64,000 nt of DNA from Marinoscillum sp965229915. Its GTDB lineage: Bacteria; Bacteroidota; Bacteroidia; Cytophagales; Cyclobacteriaceae. Position numbers and translations under genes: made by a program. Each line of letters opens with the position of its first letter. Within the stretch, counting starts at the first letter, position 1. The notes below the pieces were generated by a model, which searched no databases, was not told the origin of the DNA, and saw only the letters and a list, made by a program, of their open reading frames with translations. The stretch spans positions 4,774,001-4,838,000 of the forward strand of contig NZ_CBDDJZ010000001.1 of the NCBI RefSeq assembly GCF_965229915.1, in the 5' to 3' direction. Shown here in pieces: positions 57,101 to 64,000 of this stretch.

Positions 57101-60100
57101 AATGATGTCATCACCGTCCGTATCTGTACCTCCCGAAACACTAAAATCAAACGCATCATCAATGCCATCTGAGTCGGAATCCGCTCCGCCTGTATTGTCT
57201 ACGTCTACATTGTCAGGTATGGTATCCCAGTCACTGTCATCCAGACCATCGATCATACCATTGCCGTCTGTATCAACCCCACCGACCTCAACCAGGTCAG
57301 GAATTCCATCGTTATCCGAATCGGCATCTCTAAAATCAGGAATCCCATCCAAGTCAGTATCATAGACATCATACACTCCATCACTATTGATGTCAGCTGT
57401 ACTGGTCAAACCTGCCAAAACGGTACCATCATCGGAGTCTCTAAAGTTTGGTATTCCATCACCATCTTCATCACCGCTTGGGTCGATTGACTGCCCACCA
57501 TCTTCATCTGTATCGGCTATTCCATCGTTATCAGAGTCACTATCCAAGGCATCAAGAATGCCGTCCTTGTCATAGTCTCCATTGAATAGGTAATCAGGGA
57601 TGCCCGCGGCCTGGGTTTGATCATCTTGCAGGTTGCCATTGGAGTTGGCATCTTCGTTCATGGTAAGAATACCATCTGCGTCATCGTCGGTGTCTCTGAA
57701 ATCTAGTTCATCGAGACCATCCGTATTTTGTAGGGATGCATTGGAGCCAGTACTGTTTCCTGTGGTTCCCAGAGTTACATTGTCAAAGGCATCAGGCAAT
57801 CCATCTCCATCTGAGTCGGTGGAGAAGTCTGCCTCGTTGGTGGTGCCATTTTGATCATCGTCCCAGTCACCAAAGCCATCATAGTTGCTATCACTGCCCT
57901 CGACTATGTCGAGTACTCCGTCGTTATCCGAATCATCGTCCAGATAGTCTTGAAGATCTAAGCCGTCAGAGTTAATTGGAGTGATTAGTACGCCTCCCTG
58001 ATCTGGGTCAAAAGCATCGTCGATACCATCTCCATCAGTATCCGTGTTGGTCAATTGAATGAGGTTGCTGGTTGATTGACTTTCAATCAGGTCTACAATT
58101 CCATCACCGTCGCTATCAATGTCTACATAATCCCGATATCCATCACCGTCGGAATCAGGATTGGCCAGAGTAGAGGATCCGCCTGCTGCTGCTGGTGACG
58201 AATCAATGTAGTTCATCAGTCCGTCATTATCCGGGTCATTCAGTGTGAATTGTCCCGAGGTTTGATCCAAACCATTAGGTATGGAACCTTCATAGGCTTC
58301 TACTGCATCCCACAATCCATCATTGTCTGAGTCTAGATCAAGGAAATCAGGAATTCCATCTAAATCTGTATCAAAGACATCAAATACCCCATCCCCATTC
58401 TGATCAGCCGAGGAGGTCAGTGAAGCTCCAACACTGGCATCTTTATAGTTTGGTATGCCATCAGCGTCATCATCACCACTTGGATCAATGGATTCACCAT
58501 TTGCTTCTATGGTGTCTGGGATTCCATCATTGTCAGAATCTGTATCTGAAGCGTTGGCGATGGCGTCCCCATCAAAATCACCACTGAACAAGTAATCAGG
58601 AACTGTATTGCCTCCTTCGGTGAAGTCATCTGACCAATCATTGTTGGAGTTGGCATCCTCTCCAGCAGTTAAATTGCCGTCATTGTCATCATCATCATCT
58701 TGCCAGTCTTTTTCATCAGCACCATCAGTGTTTTGTAGAGGAGCATTGAAGTTTTCAAAAATATCAAGTAACCCATCTGCGTCTGTGTCATCTGTAATGT
58801 CACCACTGCAGGCATCCGTTCTGGTCAGGGTAAAATTGTCAAAAGTCAGAGTGCCGGAGGTGCCATCTTTGTAGGTCCATACTTCTACATAAACGGTATT
58901 TGCAGGAGCTGTGGCGGTGACAGTGTATTGTGTGTAAGTAGTAGCCAGCACTTGCTGCTGTGGTTCGCTCAGTCGGGTAGACTGGTCTGCGTCCCAGAAG
59001 GTGATACCGATAGCCGAGTAACCCGGTCCGCCTGCTATTTTGGCATAACCAGTAAACTGATAGTTCGCTCCTGCTTCTGCTGGGAGGAAAGTGCTTACGG
59101 AGGTGCCGGAGACACTAGGGCCTACAATAATTGCCGCATCTCCTGATTGTGCATCATCAGTCACAAATGCATCACCTGAGAACGAAGACAAGGACTTCAG
59201 TCCATTTTCAAAGTCAGCATTTTCAGTGAGCAGCATTCCGGCTCCAGAATAAGCTACGCACGCATCAGTGTTGTCCAATACTCCATCAGCGTTGGTGTCC
59301 AAATCCGAGATACCATCACTATTGGAGTCATATCCCTCTATAAAATCTTCTACGCCATCACCGTCAGCGTCTGTGTCTCGATAGTCTACGTCGGAGTCTC
59401 CATCCGTATCTATCGGTGTGATCAAATCTCCACCGTTTGCCGGATCATAGACATCTATAAGTCCATTGGAGTCTGTGTCTGCTGAACTTGAAGCAATATA
59501 ATTGGAGCTAGTCTGACCCTCTACGTTATCAATCAATCCATCATTGTCACTATCTATATCCAAATAATCAGGATAAGAGTCTCCATCCGTATCCAGAATC
59601 ACAGTAGGAGTGATCAAGAAGTCATCGTTAAGTCCATCGCCATCTGTATCTGTGAACGCAATACGACCTGTGCTGACATCTACAGATAGATCATTTTCGT
59701 AGGTGTCGGTGATACCGTCATTATCCGAATCAAGATCCAGGTAATCTGCTATACCGTCTCCGTCTGTATCAGGTAGTGGTAATGGTGATGCCTCAAGGTT
59801 GTCATCCACACCATTGGCACTGGACCAAATGAAGGATCGACATTCAGCAATGGTGATGGTGTAAGATTGAAGGTTTCTATTCGATACAGCATAGGCTGTG
59901 GTGCCATCCAGATTTAAGCCCATCGAGTTATTGTTACCATTGCTGGGATCAAAATTGGTGGTAACAATTTTGATCTCACTGGTAGTCTCCAGTATTTGAA
60001 GCTGAACGGTAGCGGTACCAGAGCCTGAGTAGAAAGGCACACTTGTGTAGGTAACGACAAAGGTTCTGTTTGGTGCTATACCATTGGTTCCATAGGTTAC

Positions 60101-62290
60101 AGTGCCTCCGTTGTTTGGGCTCCAGTCCTGATGGTTTAAAAAGATGGTGTTGGTATAGGTAGCACTTGGCATAGCTACTGCATTCCATGGGTTGCCCACG
60201 GCCGTAAGGTTGGAGAAGCTCACCCAGCCATTAGGAGATATGGTTCCTGTGGTACCGCTGGTGATGGTGGTGCCAAAAAAGTCAATGTCAAAAGGTGTAG
60301 AAAACGTGATTTCGTCATCATCAGTGGTTGGTCCGGTGGTATGTCCAGTCTGGCTAGCAAATGTGGTGCTACAACCGGTTGTTTCTGAATATGCCGGGGA
60401 GCCACTACCTGAAATGTCGGTAAACCCGTCTACTTTGCCGTCATTGTCTGAATCCGTACCACCAGCTTCTACCAAATCGGTGATGCCGTCATTGTCACTA
60501 TCAAGATCCAGAGCATTGGGAATGCCGTCCAGATCGGTATCGTAGTTGTCATTGACGCCATCGCCATTGGAATCTACAAATCCAGCTAAATCAGCATCCA
60601 AATAATCTGGAGCTCCATCTCCATCCGTATCAGCCAATGCGTCGCCCTCTGTAGCATTGGGAATACCATCATTGTCAAAGTCTCCATCGTTACTATCAGA
60701 GACTCCATCACCATCTGCTTCACAGTTGTAAGTGAATGTGATATTTTGAGTATTGATTTGATAATATCCAAAGGACCAGGTGTTGATCAAATCATCATCA
60801 CCGCTCGTCCATGTATGTAGAGAAGTATTGGTACCGTCTAGCTCAATTTCGGGGTTGGCATTGGTGAAAATGTCGCTATCATCCCAATAGATCAAGTCAA
60901 AACTTGTACTTGGTCGAACATCAAGCATATTGATCCCCACGGCATTCTCCTCCACATCCCAGAGGGGAACATGTATGGGTCCTGCGGTAAAGCGACCTGA
61001 AATACTGATATCTGTGCCACTTGGTACTGTGCCACCCAGACCATCCAAGCCATCCCAAATGATGGTGGTATATCCTTCGGACGTGATCTCAGCTTCAATA
61101 ATGCGGTCTTCAGTTCCTGCCTGATATCCATTGGTCCCATTAAGATCTACTATAATAGCTACTTGCCCCACTTGATTGGATTCAAACGTGATGGCAGCCT
61201 CACCACCATTGGACGATGCGCTACAATAGAAGTTGGCATTGGAGATTTTTACAGTGGGTAGCGTGGTGGTAGGGTACTCCTGCAGATCAGGATTGTTGAT
61301 GAACAGGTCATAGTCAATATCTGCTACCTCATTGGTCAAACTCATTCGATAATCCTGAAAATCAGCAGTCCCGTCACCGTTAGTATCTCCATCTGATCCA
61401 TCTGATCCCTGAGCATTTGCATAAACTACAAGTGAAAATGGATTTAGTCCACCCAGATCAATTTGTTTGATGTAATTCCCCTGGTTAGCTCCATCGATGA
61501 CCGATGGAACTCTCACATAAAACTGACAATCATCTGACAACAAGTTGTCAAAATCCTGGGCTGTTAAACTCCAACGCTTACAGTGCAGCCTTCCTGGTTT
61601 TTCTTCGTTTCCGTCATAAACACTAAAATCCCACAGATCGTACCAGCTTCTGACATCTATATCTGTGGTGGCACCATCATCCTGAATGAAGGCTATATAA
61701 AAGTCTTGATCACCTTCCGGATCATTATTGGTATATTCCAGAGGTGTGTAACCTCCAGAATTATAGGTAGTTGAGTTATAGGTGAATTGAGGTCCAAGTA
61801 ATGAAGATGCCACTGTTTGTATGACACCAGGCTGTCCGGCATCTAGCCATGCTCCATGTGATGGACTGTTGTCGTTTGTCAGTGTGGTGGTTTGAACTAT
61901 ATTGCCATCAGCATCATAAACGACAATGGTCAAGTATTCATGATTGCTGTGTTCTAATGCAGCATTGGTGTAGGCATTAGTCTGGTCATATTTGACCGGA
62001 ATACGTCTGATTCCGTATCGAAGTGTTTCTCCAGCTTTGAGTCGAATGTAGAGTCTTTCATCAGCAGGTGCAGAAGGGTCCAGGAAGTTGTCCTGAGCTC
62101 CTCCAAATCCATCATGCTCTAACCAGGCCATATTATTATTGGCAGCTCCAGGAGCTACCAAAGAAGTGGTGTCTCCATAGTTTGGCGCTAAGGTCCTGGA
62201 CCCCTCGGCAATAGCTGGGGTGGTCATGATAAGCAAAAGGATAAAAAAGAAAAGTAAGGTAAGAAGGGTAAATAATCTTTTCATAAACAA
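51173..62290 (-). CDS. Giant T9SS-exported thrombospondin-type-3 repeat protein
   Basis: About 3705 residues (62284 is an alternative ATG). Residues 1-28 are a signal peptide. Residues about 30-520 form a non-repetitive N-terminal region. From about 525 to 3525 the chain is almost entirely TSP3-type calcium-binding repeats built on DxDxDGI-D motifs, with about twenty SDNDG units. Four compact non-repeat domains are set into this array (near 59.8-60.4, 58.8-59.3, 54.7-55.1 and 53.3-53.7 kb); two or three are beta-sandwich or carbohydrate-binding-like. The end has a fibronectin-like domain (VSIEWQTTNEINVSHFEVEH) and a T9SS type A sorting domain (YPNPATDQINLRS ... QFQLIIK). It is probably a cell-surface or secreted adhesin. 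Confidence 0.93.
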   Translation of the reverse strand: MFMKRLFTLLTLLFFFILLLIMTTPAIAEGSRTLAPNYGDTTSLVAPGAANNNMAWLEHDGFGGAQDNFLDPSAPADERLYIRLKAGETLRYGIRRIPVKYDQTNAYTNAALEHSNHEYLTIVVYDADGNIVQTTTLTNDNSPSHGAWLDAGQPGVIQTVASSLLGPQFTYNSTTYNSGGYTPLEYTNNDPEGDQDFYIAFIQDDGATTDIDVRSWYDLWDFSVYDGNEEKPGRLHCKRWSLTAQDFDNLLSDDCQFYVRVPSVIDGANQGNYIKQIDLGGLNPFSLVVYANAQGSDGSDGDTNGDGTADFQDYRMSLTNEVADIDYDLFINNPDLQEYPTTTLPTVKISNANFYCSASSNGGEAAITFESNQVGQVAIIVDLNGTNGYQAGTEDRIIEAEITSEGYTTIIWDGLDGLGGTVPSGTDISISGRFTAGPIHVPLWDVEENAVGINMLDVRPSTSFDLIYWDDSDIFTNANPEIELDGTNTSLHTWTSGDDDLINTWSFGYYQINTQNITFTYNCEADGDGVSDSNDGDFDNDGIPNATEGDALADTDGDGAPDYLDADLAGFVDSNGDGVNDNYDTDLDGIPNALDLDSDNDGITDLVEAGGTDSDNDGKVDGFTDISGSGSPAYSETTGCSTTFASQTGHTTGPTTDDDEITFSTPFDIDFFGTTITSGTTGTISPNGWVSFSNLTAVGNPWNAVAMPSATYTNTIFLNHQDWSPNNGGTVTYGTNGIAPNRTFVVTYTSVPFYSGSGTATVQLQILETTSEIKIVTTNFDPSNGNNNSMGLNLDGTTAYAVSNRNLQSYTITIAECRSFIWSSANGVDDNLEASPLPLPDTDGDGIADYLDLDSDNDGITDTYENDLSVDVSTGRIAFTDTDGDGLNDDFLITPTVILDTDGDSYPDYLDIDSDNDGLIDNVEGQTSSNYIASSSADTDSNGLIDVYDPANGGDLITPIDTDGDSDVDYRDTDADGDGVEDFIEGYDSNSDGISDLDTNADGVLDNTDACVAYSGAGMLLTENADFENGLKSLSSFSGDAFVTDDAQSGDAAIIVGPSVSGTSVSTFLPAEAGANYQFTGYAKIAGGPGYSAIGITFWDADQSTRLSEPQQQVLATTYTQYTVTATAPANTVYVEVWTYKDGTSGTLTFDNFTLTRTDACSGDITDDTDADGLLDIFENFNAPLQNTDGADEKDWQDDDDDNDGNLTAGEDANSNNDWSDDFTEGGNTVPDYLFSGDFDGDAIANASDTDSDNDGIPDTIEANGESIDPSGDDDADGIPNYKDASVGASLTSSADQNGDGVFDVFDTDLDGIPDFLDLDSDNDGLWDAVEAYEGSIPNGLDQTSGQFTLNDPDNDGLMNYIDSSPAAAGGSSTLANPDSDGDGYRDYVDIDSDGDGIVDLIESQSTSNLIQLTNTDTDGDGIDDAFDPDQGGVLITPINSDGLDLQDYLDDDSDNDGVLDIVEGSDSNYDGFGDWDDDQNGTTNEADFSTDSDGDGLPDAFDNVTLGTTGNSTGSNASLQNTDGLDELDFRDTDDDADGILTMNEDANSNGNLQDDQTQAAGIPDYLFNGDYDKDGILDALDSDSDNDGIADTDEDGGQSIDPSGDEDGDGIPNFRDSDDGTVLAGLTSTADINSDGVYDVYDTDLDGIPDFRDADSDNDGIPDLVEVGGVDTDGNGMIDGLDDSDWDTIPDNVDVDNTGGADSDSDGIDDAFDFSVSGGTDTDGDDIIDSADTDIDGDGLPNTYDPDNGGTALTPLDTDGDGINDQVDLDTDNDGIPDLVEAGGTDTDGDGKVDNTTDTDNDGLADLVDTDNGGTALAYPDSDYDGYADLKDIDSDNDGITDAIENGVSDTNSDGLIDSYATDTDGDGLADAVDPDNGGSAITSRDTDGDGLDDYLDLDSDNDGYPDIIEGGGTDSDFDGIVDNLLDIDQDGIPANVDVDQTGGTDADSDGIDDLYDVSYTLGNDNDNDGIDDSYDFDKDGNGFSDAVESFPYDLLDSDNDGIKDFRDLDSDNDGIVDVIEFGLTADSGTGGIASFTDSDNDGFNDTQDGYIGTSVNASVTPITPLNTDSGSEPVSAVIPDYLDLDSDNDGIVDIREAQTKSSYIALSGVDSNLNGLDDAFDPNVGATLITPVNTDGTGSEDYLDTDADDDGVLDRIEGHNSDKNLYADWDANQNGNFDDTGFDTDTDEDGLLDIYDNVSSKGNSNVTGSTAAVQDTDLDGTWDFQDVDDDNDGINTDSEATTANDDPNGIIPDYLFGDPDTDGDGVADAYDLDQDNDGLANASEDGGVGIDPSADTDGDGLYNYQDSDIDGDGTSNKADTNTSGVNTTGFTDINSDGVIDQFDQDYDGIPDFRDRDSDNDGIADILEIGLTDANEDGSLDEGGGLTDANGNGLDDSYDDACDGSTVYASSFTNNGGTNPANATGNTPTTFAQVANGNDITFDLGVVMPTGSTVVLSLNDGAAGINATANITQSFNGTTFSNLQLYSATTGVGSGTGPETFSYVLTSYARYINVEEESGTNRPVNIHTLSYVVPCTGGTAASAPDTDSDGLEDYLDLDADADGIPDNIEAQLSASYVAPAAGDTDGDGILDVYDEDISAGNALDPIDSDGDTTPDYQDTDSDDDGIDDVVEAWDSDLDGFGDWDTDGDNDPTDETGYLADNDSDGISYLFDNTTSVTNITNISGSSAVLSDTDEDNLYDFRDDDDDGDGTLTSAEDANSNMNWTDDFTQGGGIVPDYLYSPDFDGDGIINENDLDADNDGLLNVDEVVNSIYAPLSDLDQDNIYNYLDSDLPGFTDTNSDGIDDRYDQDKDGIPNFLDLDSDNDGIADIVEAGLPDVDGDGMIDSFDDSGDNNGLDDDIILGTSVAAGPSSAISGGTGVDDPALAVGLPDGSGTRFNSLNTDIVTLDYGTTLTSGTVVAVSMEIRSDASSKTLTVSQSTSETGPYSNPQDFTLDTYLTVENIFYYQLNADARYLELVLTARTAGQIRVDGTYHNSTSPIDTDGDNLPNFLDLDSDGDGITDNREAQTTAAYVAITSADTDGDGWKDVYDADNGGIAITPTDTDGDTTPDYLDTDSDDDNVPDIIEGFDANKNGFSDLDLDQDGDLSDETNYGLDQDGDGLEKLFDSFSGSGVNNILGSKASLQDTDGDGVLDWRDEDDDTDGILTTGEDANSDSFYYNDKTQGGGATPDYLYANDTDDDGIIDGVDPDSDNDGITDADEFNGATYAGANDPFDDDDGDGVLNYRDSDAANFVDVNSDGIDDRVDADRDGIPNFFDLDSDNDGIPDSTEGNGGTDPGLSGLDTDGDGLDNTVDTDDGGTPLTVPDTDSDGIPDYLDLDSDNDGLTDLLEAGGNDYNGDGKLDSFGDTDGDGLGNSVDSDNGGSALANPDTDSDGISNYVDSNSDNDLTPDYQEAYYEAGPTNYEDSYINRVTAYNAANSTSGFALYPTNDLSPANGVPDYLDDSDGDGTLNLFDADSPYFIDEDGDGLINLFDPDQNGNFYAQVSGTPDRDSDGIVNYLDSDDVPLPLDFLDIQARELYGNVSIEWQTTNEINVSHFEVEHSLDGRSFNVIGNTDAVNEKDAINSYSFSHNKAIKGYNYYRVKEVDFDGYFEYSKMVYVVKEQDGISWTVYPNPATDQINLRSNIIIPEAKLSIIDMGGRTMYQNVLRFGNQEQSIDVSEMSSGVYQVIIELPDTKQQFQLIIK

Positions 62291-62477
62291 GACGATTACA
62301 AAGGCGGTGTAAAATAAACGGACGCAAAAATAGGTATTTTTACAGCTAATAGCTTTTAAATCATGTGATTTAGGTCATATCTCAACTTCAAATAATCCAC
62401 TACAAATTAGTTGGATTTAGTGAAGATGTAATGTAAGTATTAGATGAGTAGCGTTTTTTGATCGTTGTTTCGACGAA
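62291..62477 (-). promoter_or_regulatory. Leader region of the giant gene, candidate -7 element
   Basis: On the minus strand TATTTTTG (62325-62332) matches the TAnnTTTG consensus and would give a leader of about 30 bases. No good TTTG -33 element is seen. The rest of the region shows no other gene. Confidence 0.4.
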
Positions 62478-63179
62478 TTAAACCTTTTCTTCCATTTTTT
62501 GGATATAATCGAAGGCCTTGATTACTCCTGTACTGGCTGGTTCTAAAATGTAGTGAATTTTGGGGTGGGACCTCATAGCAGGTAGGTTAGGATCTACTAT
62601 GATTTTGGGTACATCTTTGCTAACGTAATCAATCAAACCGGCGGCAGGATAGACAACAAGAGAAGTGCCTACTACCAGGAAATAATCGGCTTTCATGGAT
62701 TCGGTCATGGCCACTTCCATCATGGGTACCAGCTCCCCAAACCACACGATGTGAGGCCTCAGTTGACTGCCACGGTCGCAGAGGTCTCCTTTTTTCAGCT
62801 CCCAGCCATCCAGGTCATAGATGAGTGTTTCATCCAAAGTGCTTCTAACCTTGAACAACTCGCCATGGAGATGAATCACGTTGGTACTGCCGGCTTGTTC
62901 ATGTAGGTTATCTACATTTTGGGTGATGACCGTGACATCAAATTGCTCCTCCATAGCGGCAAGTGCCAAATGACCCGGGTTGGGTTTTGCCGTTAAGGCT
63001 TGTTTTCTGCGCTGATTGTAAAAGTCAAGCACCAGTTCCTGGTTAGCAGCCCAGCCTTGTGGACTAGCCACTTCCATCACGTCGTGTCCTTCCCATAAGC
63101 CTCCAGAGTCTCTGAAGGTTTTTAAACCACTTTCAGCGCTTATTCCTGCACCCGTAAGTACGACAATTTTTTTTCTCAT
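62478..63179 (-). CDS. cobB: NAD-dependent protein deacylase, sirtuin (CobB-like, class III)
   Basis: 233 residues: GAGISAESGLKTFRDSGGLW, then FYNQRRKQ with the Tyr and Arg typical of class III (SIRT5-like) deacylases that accept succinyl or malonyl groups, TQNVDNLHEQAGSTNVIHLH with the catalytic His, and RPHIVWFGE. The four-Cys zinc site is missing: only one Cys (GDLCDRG) remains in that region, as I recall for Bacteroidota homologues. It removes acyl groups from lysines using NAD. Confidence 0.93.
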   Translation of the reverse strand: MRKKIVVLTGAGISAESGLKTFRDSGGLWEGHDVMEVASPQGWAANQELVLDFYNQRRKQALTAKPNPGHLALAAMEEQFDVTVITQNVDNLHEQAGSTNVIHLHGELFKVRSTLDETLIYDLDGWELKKGDLCDRGSQLRPHIVWFGELVPMMEVAMTESMKADYFLVVGTSLVVYPAAGLIDYVSKDVPKIIVDPNLPAMRSHPKIHYILEPASTGVIKAFDYIQKMEEKV

Positions 63180-63210
63180 TGCCTAAAACTAATGAGTCTG
63201 TCATACAGTA

Positions 63211-64000
63211 TCAATCATCTCTGAGGTATTTAGCGGGATTAGAACTGGCTGCTCTGAGTGCTGTGATAGAAACCGTAAGCACTATCAGTAAAAAGATAGA
63301 TAGGGCGGCGGTCAGGTAGATCAACCAGTGATTTGGTATGTGGTAAGCAAAATTAGAAAGCCAGTTATTGACCAGGACATAACTCACTGGCAGCGCAATG
63401 CATCCAGCAGTAAGAAATACAATCATTACTCGTCTATTGAAAAGCATCATTAATGACTTGATATCTGCTCCCAAAACCTTCCGTATACTAATTTCCTTCA
63501 GTCTTTGCTCAATGGAGAAAGCAGTTAGGCCAAATAAGCCAACTAGTGAAAGGATTATGCTTAGCGCTGCAAAACCGGTTATCATTTTAGTGAATCGCTG
63601 ATCTTGCTGATAGAACCTTGCGAGCTTATCATCTAAGAAGCTGTAGGCAAAGGGTACTTCCGAATCAAATTCTTGCCAGGAAGCTTCGAGTTTTGGCATC
63701 AGGGATGTTAGATTTTCTGGATCAAATTGGACACTGAGGTTCCAGAAATTTCTTTGTGCGAGGTATAATGCGGCAGGAGTTACTTCCTGATGAAGGCTTT
63801 GGAAATTGAAATCTTTAACCACTCCAATTACGTTCATGGAGCGACTGTCCTCACCGAATAGTTTTATTTTGGAGCCCACGGGTGATTCGAGCCCTAGCTT
63901 AGTTGCAAGTGTTTGATTGATTACCACAGCGTTCGAGTCAGAAGCCATCTGAGCCTCAAGATTTCTTCCTTCACTCATTTGCAAGCTGTAAGTAGGAATA
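63211..64000 (-). CDS. MacB/FtsX-type ABC permease, C-terminal part (cut by window edge)
   Basis: Open to the window end, so the N-terminal part is missing. The visible part has a MacB-type periplasmic segment (VVINQTLATKLGLESPVGSK, VIGVVKDFNFQSLHQEVTPA) and a final FtsX core with three or four membrane helices and EISIRKVLGADIKSLMML. It ends RAASSNPAKYLRDD, as does the other permease in the window (PAEILKDE), so the two are paralogues. Such genes usually come in groups in Bacteroidota. Confidence 0.9.
   Translation of the reverse strand, partial: IPTYSLQMSEGRNLEAQMASDSNAVVINQTLATKLGLESPVGSKIKLFGEDSRSMNVIGVVKDFNFQSLHQEVTPAALYLAQRNFWNLSVQFDPENLTSLMPKLEASWQEFDSEVPFAYSFLDDKLARFYQQDQRFTKMITGFAALSIILSLVGLFGLTAFSIEQRLKEISIRKVLGADIKSLMMLFNRRVMIVFLTAGCIALPVSYVLVNNWLSNFAYHIPNHWLIYLTAALSIFLLIVLTVSITALRAASSNPAKYLRDD

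Noticed and set aside
51900..61200. Many long reading frames in other frames and on the plus strand across the giant gene
   Set aside because: They are composition artefacts of the repeating Asp/Gly codons; their predicted proteins are Met/Ser/Pro-rich or His-rich repeats without family features.

Overview
The window looks like a chromosomal segment of a free-living, probably marine, member of the Bacteroidota, most likely order Cytophagales. The evidence is a fused CcoN/CcoO cbb3 oxidase, a SUF iron-sulfur operon, a type IX secretion (T9SS) C-terminal sorting domain on a giant thrombospondin-type-3 protein, PadR/ABC-permease modules, outer-membrane barrels (OMP_b-brl, DUF3078), DUF2911, a Bacteroidota-type MenC, and a near absence of Shine-Dalgarno sequences. 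No species can be named from the sequence alone.

Layout. 0-7.2 kb: 5'-truncated GNAT gene, a small lipoprotein, then a cbb3 oxidase operon (ccoS, ccoNO, ccoQ, ccoP, ccoG, ccoH, TauE/SafE-like) behind a 14-bp FNR-like palindrome. 7.2-16.5 kb: beta-propeller protein, ROK kinase, a candidate small RNA, a membrane histidine kinase, a PadR/ABC-permease pair, a barrel protein, DUF3995 and monooxygenase-fold genes, and a bacilliredoxin. 16.5-23.1 kb: a four-helix-bundle pseudogene, then lrp and the operon sufB-C-D-S-E plus a DUF59 gene. 23.2-24.6 kb: a gene-free stretch with a Leu-type tRNA-like gene (anticodon position reads GUC, variable arm about 77 nt), followed by two decaying copies of its 3' end and terminator that carry small hairpin insertions. 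24.9-35.3 kb: acyl-CoA ligase, RsiV-like lipoprotein, DUF3078 barrel, MscS channel, queA, menC, and a two-component system whose kinase is broken by a one-base frameshift. 35.5-51.0 kb: PIG-L deacetylase, a tiny membrane protein and a sodium:solute symporter in a tight operon, then DUF2911, alkyladenine glycosylase, an OmpA protein, gamma-glutamyltransferase, SulP transporter, an unrecognised gene, an MpaB-family oxygenase, a TPR protein and an ACMSD-like decarboxylase. 51.2-62.3 kb: one 11-kb gene for the T9SS-targeted giant. 62.5-64 kb: sirtuin and a truncated ABC permease.

How the genes work together. The cco genes encode assembly and structure of a high-affinity terminal oxidase. The suf genes build Fe-S clusters. 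The response-regulator/kinase pair and the orphan kinase are NarL-type sensors. The PIG-L, small membrane protein and symporter genes look like one deacetylation-plus-uptake unit.

No transposase, integrase, CRISPR array or rRNA was seen. The least-explained DNA is the tRNA-like locus and its repeat field. I did not find a clear new multi-gene defence or biosynthetic system. The strongest odd items are the Leu/Asp-hybrid tRNA, the tRNA-3'-end repeats, the frameshifted kinase, the small RNA candidate and the architecture of the giant protein.
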